NCBI GenBank assembly: GCA_964634205.1
Contig: CAZWKE010000013.1
Span: 1-64,000 of the forward strand
Direction of reading: 5' to 3'
DNA length: 64,000 nucleotides
Source of the DNA: JAFGGG01 sp964634205
GTDB lineage: Bacteria; Spirochaetota; Spirochaetia; SZUA-6; RPPD01
The notes under the pieces were generated by a model. The model searched no databases. It was given only the letters and a program-made list of their open reading frames with translations, and was not told the DNA's origin. A program made the translations under genes and the position numbers. The stretch's first letter is position 1; each line of letters opens with the position of its first letter. This document shows positions 25,712 to 36,364 of this stretch, piece by piece.

Positions 25712-27745
25712 TTATTCACGCAAATAATCAAACTTTAAACCACTTGCCCCTTCTCCTCTTCCCGGGCTGACAAGAAAATATTTCCAGGTTTTGGTTGATC
25801 CATCAATCCAGCGCGCACGCGCAGTTTTGACTTTTATGGAAATTGCTGCACGGCTTAGTGTCTCTTCATTAACCGTATGTTCGGGCCCAATACGTTGAAG
25901 AAATTGCGTTTTTGGATACATTTCTTCGATACCATTGTCTTCAACATGAAACATCCGTCCCTGTCGGTACATAATCTCACGGTATGAATTGGGGATATGT
26001 GCGGGAAGATAGGGGATCCAATGTGCCGGAACAGAAGAGGCGAGTCTGAATTCGGGCATGGCCCGGGAACCTGTTTCTTCCAAAGAAAGTGCTTCGAGTG
26101 CCTCAACCGCCAGACGTACTCTTTCCTGTGCAGCCAGAACTGCTTCAGAAAGTGCTTCGGGTGTACCCGCGTCAATTGCATCTTGAATTGCCGCTTCAAG
26201 CTCAGTATTTGCAGCAGCTAATTCCTGCTGGACAGCTTCAAGCTGAGCGAGCCGATCGGCATCTTTTTTTTCTTTTAAACGCCGTGTCTGGTCCCGGTAG
26301 TCTTCATATCCGGAGAACGATTTCCCCAAACCATTACAAATGGTATGCTCAACCGCCCAAGCCATATTGGCACGGTCATCACGAATAAAGCGGACTTCTT
26401 CGATTTCTGTCGACTCTTCCTTCTTTGTTGTGGTCGGCGGAAGAAAAAACCAGGGTGCATTTCGAAATACAATCCTGGATTCAAAATCATTTGAGACAAT
26501 ATTATTATCAGACATGCTCATACCAAACATATTCCAACTTTTTCGCCAGTCTTCTTCCGGTTCACTGCCGGCTTGGTGTATTTCATGTTCTTCTCCGAAT
26601 ACGTCCGTGACAGTTAAAGACTTCACCCGACAAAGAGACCCAATCTCCAGTGGTACAGGAATTGTAAACCAGTCATTTGCATAGAGTAACGCAAACTCCA
26701 TGGCAAACACTGTCCCCAAATCGGTTTTTTGCACAGCTAACGAATCCGTAAATACACGCCGGTCTTCTATTTCATACCACCGAGTTTTCGGACTCCCACG
26801 GAAAAAGATGTTGGTAGGAATTATCTCAATTGATTTTTCTTTTTGCACAACAGAACGGTCCTCTCCGGCAAGTTGTTCCTGCCCAAGAAATGAATCTTGC
26901 CTGCTGTCTACAATAAAAGAATACCAGTCTAGATCACCGCCGGTGTGTTCATCACAGAGCAGAACAACATCTTTATCTCCATTCGATGGATCCGGTGCCT
27001 GCAATGCCGATTCATATTCAAAACTCTCCGATTTGAAGGCGGAGTCTGCATCCTGTATTGTTGTGAGAGGCCCGAACATTTTTTCGTAGGTATCTACAAA
27101 TTGTTCAATAACCGGACGAATCTTATTTATTGCTTCTTCACTTAATCCGGGTATTATGGAAAAGTCAAAATCCGATTTTAAAATATGTGCTTCGATAAGT
27201 TTCTGTCCGTCAAGTACCTTCCCTGCCATTGATTTAATAAAACGTTTTGTTTCGTCATCAACCGTTGTCTCTTCTTCATGAGTAAGCATCGGAAACATAT
27301 ACTTACTGCGTAAGTAATTTAAAAATGGTTCTGCATCTGCGATATTCGATACACTCTGCTCACAAAGTTGACCAATTTTTATCCTCTCTGTTACACTCAA
27401 AGCAAAAGAGACTTTTTCAATTTCCTGTTCAAGCGGACGAGCATCCGTATAAAGTTTTACGAGGTGTGCGGTACCCGGAAATCCACGGGAAAAACGGGTA
27501 ATTCGGGAGGTTTTCAGCGAAACTCGTGTGCGGATGGGGGAGCCGGCATCCTCACCGATGAATTCACCGGTAAGCCATTGAAATGCAAGCATACCAAGAG
27601 GATCTTTTACGCGGGCTTTCAAACCAGGCATTTGATCGCCGCGGGACCGGGGTTCAATCCGTTTCCATGCCCTTTCCCAGGATTGTATATTCATTGGGAC
27701 CATGGCGGCATATGGGTCACCTGTTGTTATGTCAACGTCACTCAT
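25712..27745 (-). CDS. Large uncharacterised operon protein, 677 aa (gene 6 of six)
   Basis: A soluble protein without signal peptide or membrane segment. No function is recognised. The N-terminal part has a striking motif, 'VKDPLGMLAFQWLTGEFIGEDAGSP' (split here as residues about 47-71). A central part carries 'PKTRWYEIEDRRV' and 'YANDWFTIPVPLEIGSL', and a predicted coiled coil with long Glu/Ala-rich helices spans about 485-555. I believe similar sequences exist as hypothetical proteins in other phyla, but this is memory, not a search. The ATG at 27745 is chosen for its GGAG ribosome site; an in-frame ATG at 27757 lacks one. It overlaps the 1769-aa gene by 8 bases. Confidence 0.75.
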   Translation of the reverse strand: MSDVDITTGDPYAAMVPMNIQSWERAWKRIEPRSRGDQMPGLKARVKDPLGMLAFQWLTGEFIGEDAGSPIRTRVSLKTSRITRFSRGFPGTAHLVKLYTDARPLEQEIEKVSFALSVTERIKIGQLCEQSVSNIADAEPFLNYLRSKYMFPMLTHEEETTVDDETKRFIKSMAGKVLDGQKLIEAHILKSDFDFSIIPGLSEEAINKIRPVIEQFVDTYEKMFGPLTTIQDADSAFKSESFEYESALQAPDPSNGDKDVVLLCDEHTGGDLDWYSFIVDSRQDSFLGQEQLAGEDRSVVQKEKSIEIIPTNIFFRGSPKTRWYEIEDRRVFTDSLAVQKTDLGTVFAMEFALLYANDWFTIPVPLEIGSLCRVKSLTVTDVFGEEHEIHQAGSEPEEDWRKSWNMFGMSMSDNNIVSNDFESRIVFRNAPWFFLPPTTTKKEESTEIEEVRFIRDDRANMAWAVEHTICNGLGKSFSGYEDYRDQTRRLKEKKDADRLAQLEAVQQELAAANTELEAAIQDAIDAGTPEALSEAVLAAQERVRLAVEALEALSLEETGSRAMPEFRLASSVPAHWIPYLPAHIPNSYREIMYRQGRMFHVEDNGIEEMYPKTQFLQRIGPEHTVNEETLSRAAISIKVKTARARWIDGSTKTWKYFLVSPGRGEGASGLKFDYLRE

Positions 27746-30700
27746 TGTTTTCTCCATTCACATTTTGTTCAATAAACAACGCCGGAAGAAACATCCCGAC
27801 TCTTTTTAATGCATCCAAATCAATACTCCGCACTTTTACCAGTTCGATTGTCTCGGTGACAATTTTTGAAAGTGTATCCCAGCTCCAGGTCCCCCCTTCA
27901 TTTTCAATGACAGGAGAGACAGCAAGAAGCAGTGCATTCGGCGGTTCTGAATTCGGTTTGTTATAATGATACGCAATTGCGGTTGTCTCTTTTGTTTTTG
28001 GAACAAATTCATCCCAGTCATCGATTACTAGACCGGCATATGTTTGATCCGCATCATTATGAAACCCTGTCGGGATTGCAGAGATAAAAGCCAGTCTCCC
28101 CTGGGGGTATTCTGCCTCTGTCCCGGGAAGTCCGGCCCACCGGTCGTCTTCCTGATATGGCAGTTGTCCTATGTATAACTCCATTGTTTTTGAAAAAGCA
28201 CGGTCGGTCATAAGCATTCGGTCAAATGCAGCGATACGGGGATGTGTATAAGCACATTGACTGAGCCATAATACCGGATACACAGGGAGCTCATCATCGA
28301 GAAGATCATTGTTATGAGCGAGTGCAATGGTTAATTCGTCCCGATTGTCCGGTGTAAAACGTGGTAAGATCACCATGGCTCCTCCAAAAAGCGTTTTTCC
28401 TGCCTGACTAAGTGTCCCAATTGCGTCTTCTCCGGGATTTGCGATCTGTTTTTCTGCTATGGTTACCCGTTTCATGGCCTCTTTGAGGGCGGCCCGCGCT
28501 TGGGTATACAATTGATCAAATTTCATCCAGGTATTTGCTGTACATATATTAATGCTTCCATCGTGTAAAAAAATAAAAAAAACATTATGCTTCTCAGTAT
28601 CTTCAATCCGCCAGATAATACCTGATTGAACCACGCTGCATGTGCAGTGCATTGAAAGCACATCATCATCCGGAAAAATGTCTCTCACCGCCTGTGGAAT
28701 AGTACTTTGATCGAGTTCATCACGTAATGCCGGATTATTAATCGAATAGAGAATTTCAAAATCATCAGATAGAGAAACTGGTATGGATCCTGGTATATTA
28801 AATCCAATTAATTCAACAAGATCTTTGCGCACATCATCAAACGAGCATTCCCAGAGATTGTTGAGTTTATCGTCAGTAAATAGATCACCGTATAAATTCA
28901 TACTGATATTCTTGAGTTGATTGCATGATTCGCTAATTCGTGTTTTGAACTCGGCAATATCTTCAAGAGTAAATGCTGTTTGATCTTTTTTTGCTTCATC
29001 AGACTCTTCCGCGAGCATCACATCCCCGGGATGTAAAATACGTCCCTGTGCAATGAAATCAATAAGACAAACAGCTAGCTGTTGAATTTCCGGAATCGAA
29101 TAAAAATCTTCATCATCTTCCTTTTCGAATTTTATTTTCACTTTACTTTCAACATCATAATCAGGATAGGTTGACCGTACATAATAGGCGATTCTTTCTT
29201 CAACTTCTGTAGCCTCTTTGCTCACCGGCTTGGAAAGCATATAAATCAAATCAAGCGGGCCGATTTTTACATTATTTTCTTTTAGGTCGTCAATTGAAAC
29301 AGAAATATATTCATCAGCATCCGGATTTTCTTTTATCCCAAATTTAATATTCTCCGGTGATCCAAGTAATTTCGCAGCCCACCTATTCAGAAGCGGTTCG
29401 ATGAAACCGCGGGGTGTTTCCGGCCACGCTGGGATTTCTTCATTTTTAAAATCGCCGGTGAAAAGGAGTAGCGCGCGAAACTTGCTGTTTAAACTGCCGC
29501 GTGGTGTTCTAATAACGTCCGTACCGGAGAATGTCGCTTTTCCCGAAAGTACATTAAGCGGCGCTCCGGCCCGTTCAAAATTGCCTCCCACTGCCTGATA
29601 CACACTCTCAGAGAGAAGGAGATCAGAGGCCGCATCATATAACTCAGCAAGTTTTTCCAACTCGTAACAAATAGCTTTTTGCTCGTGACTCCCCGCACCC
29701 GGAAGACAAAGCTCATTGCCTTCCTCGACACGTTCGCCAAACGGGATTTCATTTTCCCTGTATGCTTCCAGCAGTGCTTTCCCGTCAACCACATTTCTGG
29801 GCGCTGTCGCTTCTTTTGCTTCACCTTCGACTGTATTTTCTTCTATTGGTATTTTGATGGGATAAAGTTTTCTGAATAGATAAATATATTGATGGAGCTC
29901 AAGCCTGTTTCCGTTATTGTCTTTATATTCATTTCCCAGTTTATGTTCAAACCGGTATCCGAGTAAGGTACCCAATGTTTGCCCTTGACGCAATCCTTCC
30001 AGCAGCCAGAGTGCCCGCTTTACCCTGTCCGAAGAGAGATGCACCGCATATGCTTCCGCATTCTCTTGATCCGGTTGAGAAATATATTTATGGCGTAAAA
30101 TCGCCGCTGTCGCAGCATGTTGAAGCGAAGGTGAATGGATATATCCCCCTTTTATTGCCTCCTTTTGTTTCGGTTTCAGGTCTAAAAGCCATCCGAATGC
30201 ACCAATCCCAAGTTTCCGGGAATCAGTATCTTCATGAGATCGTAAACCCCAAAGCCTTTTTAAAGGGAACGAATTGATCCACGAATCCAGTCTATTTGTA
30301 GAGAGTGAAAACACATCATTTTGATATCGCTCTGCATCTTTAACAGGGAATGTGGCGGGGAGATTTTTCAAATATCCTTTTGCACTTCCCTCATCAGCTC
30401 TTCCGTTCTCCAATAGTATCGATGCCCTTAATAATTGAAAAAAAAGTGCCCGGGAAAAAGGAGGTTTTTCTTCACTGGAACAGTTGAGTATGTCCTCATT
30501 ACTTACTCCATCATCTGCGAGCCATGTTACGTATGTTTTTTTTTCTAAAGAAGTGTCTACTTCTACAAGTACATTATCAGGCGATATTCCCTCATCCTGT
30601 ACCAAGGGAATGTCTACCGGATAGCCGTTCCCCCATGCCACGAGCTGAGAAACAAAAGGAGTAATGTGCCGGGCATTTTGCGCAGAGACACCAAGGGATA

Positions 30701-33047
30701 CCAACAATTCGCGGAAAAAAGTCATCCCATTATCCTGAGCTGTCTGCAGGGTTTCAATACAACCCTGAATCAACGTGCTGCTTGAACCATATGCCGGTCC
30801 GCTCGATGCACCCATTAGCGCAGAAACGGGGTTTTGGTTGGCAAGCTGACCACTTATATAAGTAAGAAGCGAAGACATGTACTGAGATGTAGAAAAATGG
30901 CGGAAGCGATTGGATACAACAGAAGAATCCATTCCGAGAATTTTTAGAAAGTCACCTTCCGGATCAGAAGAGTTCCCGTCGATACGTGGGATGAGGGAAG
31001 TATTTTCTGCGAGGGTTTCCCAATGGCTTTTAAGGAATGTTAAAACTTTTAAAAGCCATTCACTCATGATGTAGTCTTTTTCTTTATCATCGTCGTCATC
31101 TATCCATTCCGTATCTGTATTGCTCTGCCGCCATTCCGACAAAGAGCTGACCGGTAGAATCCCATAAGGCATGTTTCCTGTCCGAAAGATGGGAAGCGGA
31201 CCACTTGCCCGTACAAACTTGACATAATGTTCTTTTAGGTACGGAAGGTATTCCTGTATTCCCTGGAGTCCCTTATCGACCATAAGATACTTCAGAAAAT
31301 ATCCCCAGGTAACCGGCCAGAGTGCACCCTGTATACTCCCTGCATAATAATAGTCCTTTCTTGAGCTGTTATCGATACGTTCTAAACAAGCATGATCAAT
31401 ACACAGAAGATTAGCAAAATGAACACCATCTGTATCCTCATCCAACGGAACGGCATCATGGTATTCCAGGCGGTATGTCATCTCTGCGTCATCTTCCCGG
31501 CCCTCACAGATATTTTCTGAAGTATTGTTTGTTTCAAATTCAGGCTTCAGGAAGGCGAATCCTTCCGTAAAACGGTGGTTATTAATTAATTCTTCTATAT
31601 AGGATTGGGCGATTGGAGTTTCTTCCGCCGCTTCTGTTTCTATTGCTGTCTTTACTCCCAGAGCAATTACTTTGGAAAATCCAAGTTCAAGCATGTCAGA
31701 AAAAGCGTCATCCGCCATATCCGCAAAATCGACTATTACCGCCATGCCGACATCTACTGCTGCAGGAAAATCCATAATCCATTTTGAATCTTCATCAAAG
31801 AGAGTACTACGAAGATATACTTCGACTTCAGTATCACTTCTTTTTATCATGAACTCGAGCTCATTAAAAAAATCTTCTATTTTATAGAGTGCGTCTTCCT
31901 CAACAACAGAAATTATTGCTGACTCTGTCAGCACATAGCCGCATTCAACAATAAGATTTTCAATTTCCCGGGGCACACTCTTCTCTGAACTGTCGAACGC
32001 ATTGGAGAGTGCATCATCTATTGGGAATGTATCCAGAAGATTTCCCAGTTCATGAGGAGAAAACGGTGCAGGCCCTACCGGAAGGGGTTGGGGAATAATG
32101 TTTCCCCACGTTTCTTTTACAAGAGTATCTCCCTGGTAAAGGCGGACAGCAAAACGGTCGGGGAGAACCTTTGACACAGGAGCATGGCTCCATGAATCCG
32201 GTTTTAATTCAATGTCATCCAATGATTTAGGGACACTGGTTGTGAGTTTTACCAGGTCTTCTCCGAATTCAATAACAAAATAACGGTTTTGAGTATCATC
32301 CTGCAGTACCCATAAAGCACTTTTTACAATTGTACTCACCGTATGCTTCTCTGAAAGTCCTTCCACTTCCCAGTCCTCAGGAAACTCTCCGTGATCAAGT
32401 TGGTCTGTTTGTCCCTCTGTACAGTCAAACACTTCTGATTTTTCTTCCCATAAATTATTCTCCTTTATGGTTTTATATATCCATGCAGCACGATATGCTC
32501 CGAATAATCCGGAAAACTCCCGCCACGTTTCTTTTTTTACTTTTTCAAGATTCTTTGAGCCTTCATCATCTACTTCATAAGTGCAGGACAACAAATACTG
32601 CATTCGGCACCCATGAATATATTCTTCCTCGGTAAGCGAGGGTTCATGCGTTTCGATCATCACGTCATCGGGAATGATCCGAATCCACAATTGCTTAAGT
32701 GCAGTCCGAAATTTTGCTTCCAGACGTACAGGAAAAAGCAGTATCGGTGTTTTATCACTGACCTGTTCAATTGCTGACTGCGGATCAGGTTCTTGTTCAA
32801 GGAGTTGTTTCACAATGATAAGATTTTTTGAGTTACTACGAAGGAGATTATTTTTACGGTTGATCTCCCGGACGATATCATTTCTTGTTTCCTCTAAATC
32901 CGTAACTGAAGAATTCCCGCTTCTTTTTTCCTTTGCAATCTTGGCTTCGATCCTTTTCAACCGGCCGTGGTGCTCAATTATTTCTTTATTAAGTCTTTCA
33001 ATTTCTTTTGTGTACTCAATAAGTTGTGCATAGTCTGAACCAGGCAT
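27738..33047 (-). CDS. Giant uncharacterised operon protein, 1769 aa (gene 5 of six)
   Basis: The largest protein of the window. Residues about 8-85 are a coiled coil ('EIERLNKEIIEHHGRLKRIE'). Then comes 'LLFPVRLEAKF' and 'LWIRIIPDDVMIETHEPSLTE' (about 103-139), which looks like a conserved domain start. The remaining 1600 residues are soluble, rich in Leu, Glu and aromatic residues, with no signal peptide, membrane helix, repeat array or catalytic motif that I can see. The ATG overlaps the TAA of the previous gene (TAATG), with AAGGAG in front. The size and cotranscription suggest a structural or scaffold role in a large assembly; this is inference. Confidence 0.75.
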   Translation of the reverse strand: MPGSDYAQLIEYTKEIERLNKEIIEHHGRLKRIEAKIAKEKRSGNSSVTDLEETRNDIVREINRKNNLLRSNSKNLIIVKQLLEQEPDPQSAIEQVSDKTPILLFPVRLEAKFRTALKQLWIRIIPDDVMIETHEPSLTEEEYIHGCRMQYLLSCTYEVDDEGSKNLEKVKKETWREFSGLFGAYRAAWIYKTIKENNLWEEKSEVFDCTEGQTDQLDHGEFPEDWEVEGLSEKHTVSTIVKSALWVLQDDTQNRYFVIEFGEDLVKLTTSVPKSLDDIELKPDSWSHAPVSKVLPDRFAVRLYQGDTLVKETWGNIIPQPLPVGPAPFSPHELGNLLDTFPIDDALSNAFDSSEKSVPREIENLIVECGYVLTESAIISVVEEDALYKIEDFFNELEFMIKRSDTEVEVYLRSTLFDEDSKWIMDFPAAVDVGMAVIVDFADMADDAFSDMLELGFSKVIALGVKTAIETEAAEETPIAQSYIEELINNHRFTEGFAFLKPEFETNNTSENICEGREDDAEMTYRLEYHDAVPLDEDTDGVHFANLLCIDHACLERIDNSSRKDYYYAGSIQGALWPVTWGYFLKYLMVDKGLQGIQEYLPYLKEHYVKFVRASGPLPIFRTGNMPYGILPVSSLSEWRQSNTDTEWIDDDDDKEKDYIMSEWLLKVLTFLKSHWETLAENTSLIPRIDGNSSDPEGDFLKILGMDSSVVSNRFRHFSTSQYMSSLLTYISGQLANQNPVSALMGASSGPAYGSSSTLIQGCIETLQTAQDNGMTFFRELLVSLGVSAQNARHITPFVSQLVAWGNGYPVDIPLVQDEGISPDNVLVEVDTSLEKKTYVTWLADDGVSNEDILNCSSEEKPPFSRALFFQLLRASILLENGRADEGSAKGYLKNLPATFPVKDAERYQNDVFSLSTNRLDSWINSFPLKRLWGLRSHEDTDSRKLGIGAFGWLLDLKPKQKEAIKGGYIHSPSLQHAATAAILRHKYISQPDQENAEAYAVHLSSDRVKRALWLLEGLRQGQTLGTLLGYRFEHKLGNEYKDNNGNRLELHQYIYLFRKLYPIKIPIEENTVEGEAKEATAPRNVVDGKALLEAYRENEIPFGERVEEGNELCLPGAGSHEQKAICYELEKLAELYDAASDLLLSESVYQAVGGNFERAGAPLNVLSGKATFSGTDVIRTPRGSLNSKFRALLLFTGDFKNEEIPAWPETPRGFIEPLLNRWAAKLLGSPENIKFGIKENPDADEYISVSIDDLKENNVKIGPLDLIYMLSKPVSKEATEVEERIAYYVRSTYPDYDVESKVKIKFEKEDDEDFYSIPEIQQLAVCLIDFIAQGRILHPGDVMLAEESDEAKKDQTAFTLEDIAEFKTRISESCNQLKNISMNLYGDLFTDDKLNNLWECSFDDVRKDLVELIGFNIPGSIPVSLSDDFEILYSINNPALRDELDQSTIPQAVRDIFPDDDVLSMHCTCSVVQSGIIWRIEDTEKHNVFFIFLHDGSINICTANTWMKFDQLYTQARAALKEAMKRVTIAEKQIANPGEDAIGTLSQAGKTLFGGAMVILPRFTPDNRDELTIALAHNNDLLDDELPVYPVLWLSQCAYTHPRIAAFDRMLMTDRAFSKTMELYIGQLPYQEDDRWAGLPGTEAEYPQGRLAFISAIPTGFHNDADQTYAGLVIDDWDEFVPKTKETTAIAYHYNKPNSEPPNALLLAVSPVIENEGGTWSWDTLSKIVTETIELVKVRSIDLDALKRVGMFLPALFIEQNVNGENNE

Positions 33048-36000
33048 TATGCTTCTCCTTCTTCTTCCGGCAGCATATCATCCGCATGTATCGCGATCCG
33101 CACGGGTTTCTGCATCGTTATCCAGGCAACACACGCTGCGTTGGCTGCCCATATAATATTACGCGGCTCTGTAATTTCCATAACCGGATCGCCGTTTCCA
33201 TCCAACACCTGATTTCCGTCATCATCATAGACATAGCGCTCTATTCTTTTACCGGAGGCAACTAATGTTGATAAGTCTGACAGATACTCTGCCTCACTCA
33301 GAGAATCTTCAAAATGAATCCAGTTTGCGTCTTCCCAGGTTGTTAATTGCACTTCTTCTCCTTCCGGAGGAGGAACATCAAATCCCATCGTCGCCTCGGA
33401 AACCGGTTCTTCCAGAACAAAAAACCATCCGGGGTTCCCATCCGCTTTATCGGGTTTTCCACGTGCCTCTTCCAAAGTAAGATCAAAACCGAAAAAAGTA
33501 ATATCCGGATCAAGTTTGCCGCTGAATATGAAGGTGCGGGTATTTTCATCGGAAAAATCAAAAATCGGCCGTCGAACAAATATGTCCTCTCCGTTATCCT
33601 CCTCGTCATTTTCTTCTACTATCCACTTTGCTCTGGCAGCGTAGACGATTGTATTGGGAAATCTTCGCAGCAGATTTCCCCGGATCAGAAGCACGAGTTT
33701 TTCGTCTTCGAAACTGACCGCATCACAATTTCTTTGCCATACATGAATGGGAATAATATCCTTAAGCCTCTCCTTAAACCGTTTATCAATTTCATTTTCC
33801 TTTTCTTTTTCATCAAGTGTATCCCAGTCTTGGCCGAGTGCTTCAACAGCGTCTTCCGTAATCTCTTCTTTTTCCTCAGCTTTCAGCACGACACCGTTTT
33901 TATCCCAAAAATAGGAAAAATAGGTCCCGCGTAAATCTGTCGGGAATTCCGCGTCACGAAGCGATTCGGCAAAGCGGTCGTTGATGGAAAGCATATATGA
34001 AAGTAAAAACCGCGTATTTGTTTTCAAAAGGCCGATTGTATTTTCGGGGATATACTCCAGTCCCGGAATGATTTCTTCTTGCCCCAGAAACTGGTACATG
34101 GGCTGATTGATCTTCGGATATACCATCACCGGGTTAAGGGTATCCAACACTTTCCCCGGAAACTGAATCCGCTTTCGGAGAGCCGCCAAAATGGTTTTCC
34201 CGGGATTGAGTTCTGATGATAGAGTGTTATACGCTTCGTCCAAATCTATTTTTTGGGGAAAACGATGTTCCTCCGGATGAAACTGTAAGAACTCCTGTAG
34301 GCGCAGCGCTTTTTGATTAAACACATCCGGATCTATTCCTGTTTTTTCCCTAAAATCCTCCGGAGGATGGGCACTATCCAGGAGTTCAACCGTCAGACTA
34401 TTTTCATCTATACGATCTGCGAAATACGCACGCGCAAAAAATCTGCGGACAAGAAAAGCGGCCAAAGCGCAGATAATTGCAGGCAAAGAACGGAGGATAT
34501 GATTACCCGGGAGCGTTACACCAAAAAGAGGAAGAACAACTGCAAGGACACCCAGAATAACGGCGATCACAATCAGAATGAAGGGAATAAACCTCACTAT
34601 TTTCCACAATAATCCCCTGGCCCAGCCGGGTCTGTATTGGTCTACAATATCACCCCATCGGATCGAACCGTCAGGCAGGGGAGCTGTTCCGGCGGCTGCG
34701 ATATCACCATCATTCAACCGATCTATAATGTCTTTGGGATGAACGGTGTCTCCCATCCTTTTTTTTATCGGTCCTCCCGCTCTTGTAAGCCTGCGGAAGG
34801 ATGGCTGGAAAACGGCACCGGGGACAGGGCTTTGTGCAAAAATCCGCTGAACAGTCAGTTTTTTTACACTTGATTGGTCTCTGTGACGCATCAACACCCG
34901 TGAATAAAGAGGTGAAAAGAGACGCAGAACATCCCCCTTTGAAAGTTTTTCGATCCGGTTTTTCATAATATTTAGGGAAAGTGCTTGCCCGAGGCCGGCT
35001 TCTGCAATCGCCCTGTTTGCGTCTTCCACTTCACCAGCCTGACGCCAGGCAGACTCCAAAAGCTGCTGCTCATTGTCCTGAACTACTTTCCCTCCGAATC
35101 CTGCAACGGCTCTCCACCGTGGATCAAGATTAAAACGATCCATCCAATGCGAAGTTGTGGGCGACACCCGGTGTCGGCCGATATACCATTGTCCGTAAAT
35201 AGGCGGTCCAACCAGAGGAATTTGCCCCCTTGTATCGGTTAAAGATTCTGCCACATGGTTGAGTACATGTGTAGACAGTGTTTCCTGAAATTCATCGAAG
35301 GCATTTGCGGGCCATTTTGTTGATGCGGTAGTAACCGCACGTAATGCTCCTTCAAGCTTAAGCACCGCCTGATTTTCCGGATCATTTTCCGCGACAACCA
35401 GGGGAGGTAGTCCATAGCCCGCATTTCCCACATTCATATTCCGTAATCCGACCCGCTTGTCAATCTTCCGCGGTTCAAGAAGCCGTACCAGCGATTCGAA
35501 ATCACCTTTCATCCCTGTATGGAAGCGGAGGTGGTAATATACGGGAAGTTCGACATCGGTATCTTCTGTGGCCCAGGCCGGATCAAACAAATCTGCGCCA
35601 TCTATGGCCTCCTGTGTATTCCCCAATCCGGCAAGCACACCGCGCTTGAACGACGGAACAATGAACAGGTGATACAGGGTCCCCGCCTCCAACCGTCGCG
35701 GACACAGAAGACGGGAAATAACCCGTTCCGGTTCATTTGCCAGCAGCGATTCAATCGTATCACGCGCTTCATCCATTTTCTCTTTGGCAATAATTCCCCC
35801 CTCCTGAATATCGTTAATATCAAGGATGGGATCCGTCACCTGAACATGTGCCCAAGCCCAGTTTTCCACACAATCAGGAAGGCTGGAAGCTGCGGATGCG
35901 ACGGTAATGGTGGGGAGCGGGCGGTCGGAACTCTTATATTTCATGCTAAATTCATCTTCGCGAAGCACTACCAAGGATATCCACGTTTTCAGTCGGTCCG

Positions 36001-36364
36001 GATTTTCCGGATTGGCCTTAAAGGGAGTGAGCATCCATGGAAAGTCAGCAAGATCGAATTCCACAAAAGGGAAAAGGTGTGGTGGGAAATCTCCCACATC
36101 TTCTTTGGGAAACGTACGGACAATAACCCGTGCATCAAATCCCAAAACATCTCCCGGTCCATACAGTTCAACTTTGCGCTGCGAATTTCCCTGATCATCC
36201 TCCATACCGTCGCAGTGAATCATTGCAGTATTGACTCCCAGAATAAGCGGAACCGTAGCCCGCTTTGCCGTGACGGCCGTATCGCCCTCTTTAATATCAA
36301 TATAATTTGCAATGCCGCGCCTAAACCATGGAATAAAGGTGTATTGTTCTATTGCATTATTCAT
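33047..36364 (-). CDS. Large uncharacterised protein with a central two-helix membrane hairpin, 1105 aa (gene 4 of six)
   Basis: Residues 1-580 are soluble and contain 'ELYGPGDVLGFDARVIVRTFP' and 'FPFVEFDLADFPWMLTPF' (about 66-115), which read as a conserved N-terminal domain. Two hydrophobic helices follow at about 592-614 and 624-642 ('FILIVIAVILGVLAVVLPLFG' is split across the first), ending in a basic cluster 'VRRFFAR'. The C-terminal 460 residues are soluble and acidic. It is the only one of the six proteins with membrane segments. The ATG at 36364 overlaps the previous stop as ATGA and has GAGGTGG upstream; an alternative ATG at 36379 adds five residues. Function unknown. Confidence 0.75.
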   Translation of the reverse strand: MNNAIEQYTFIPWFRRGIANYIDIKEGDTAVTAKRATVPLILGVNTAMIHCDGMEDDQGNSQRKVELYGPGDVLGFDARVIVRTFPKEDVGDFPPHLFPFVEFDLADFPWMLTPFKANPENPDRLKTWISLVVLREDEFSMKYKSSDRPLPTITVASAASSLPDCVENWAWAHVQVTDPILDINDIQEGGIIAKEKMDEARDTIESLLANEPERVISRLLCPRRLEAGTLYHLFIVPSFKRGVLAGLGNTQEAIDGADLFDPAWATEDTDVELPVYYHLRFHTGMKGDFESLVRLLEPRKIDKRVGLRNMNVGNAGYGLPPLVVAENDPENQAVLKLEGALRAVTTASTKWPANAFDEFQETLSTHVLNHVAESLTDTRGQIPLVGPPIYGQWYIGRHRVSPTTSHWMDRFNLDPRWRAVAGFGGKVVQDNEQQLLESAWRQAGEVEDANRAIAEAGLGQALSLNIMKNRIEKLSKGDVLRLFSPLYSRVLMRHRDQSSVKKLTVQRIFAQSPVPGAVFQPSFRRLTRAGGPIKKRMGDTVHPKDIIDRLNDGDIAAAGTAPLPDGSIRWGDIVDQYRPGWARGLLWKIVRFIPFILIVIAVILGVLAVVLPLFGVTLPGNHILRSLPAIICALAAFLVRRFFARAYFADRIDENSLTVELLDSAHPPEDFREKTGIDPDVFNQKALRLQEFLQFHPEEHRFPQKIDLDEAYNTLSSELNPGKTILAALRKRIQFPGKVLDTLNPVMVYPKINQPMYQFLGQEEIIPGLEYIPENTIGLLKTNTRFLLSYMLSINDRFAESLRDAEFPTDLRGTYFSYFWDKNGVVLKAEEKEEITEDAVEALGQDWDTLDEKEKENEIDKRFKERLKDIIPIHVWQRNCDAVSFEDEKLVLLIRGNLLRRFPNTIVYAARAKWIVEENDEEDNGEDIFVRRPIFDFSDENTRTFIFSGKLDPDITFFGFDLTLEEARGKPDKADGNPGWFFVLEEPVSEATMGFDVPPPEGEEVQLTTWEDANWIHFEDSLSEAEYLSDLSTLVASGKRIERYVYDDDGNQVLDGNGDPVMEITEPRNIIWAANAACVAWITMQKPVRIAIHADDMLPEEEGEA

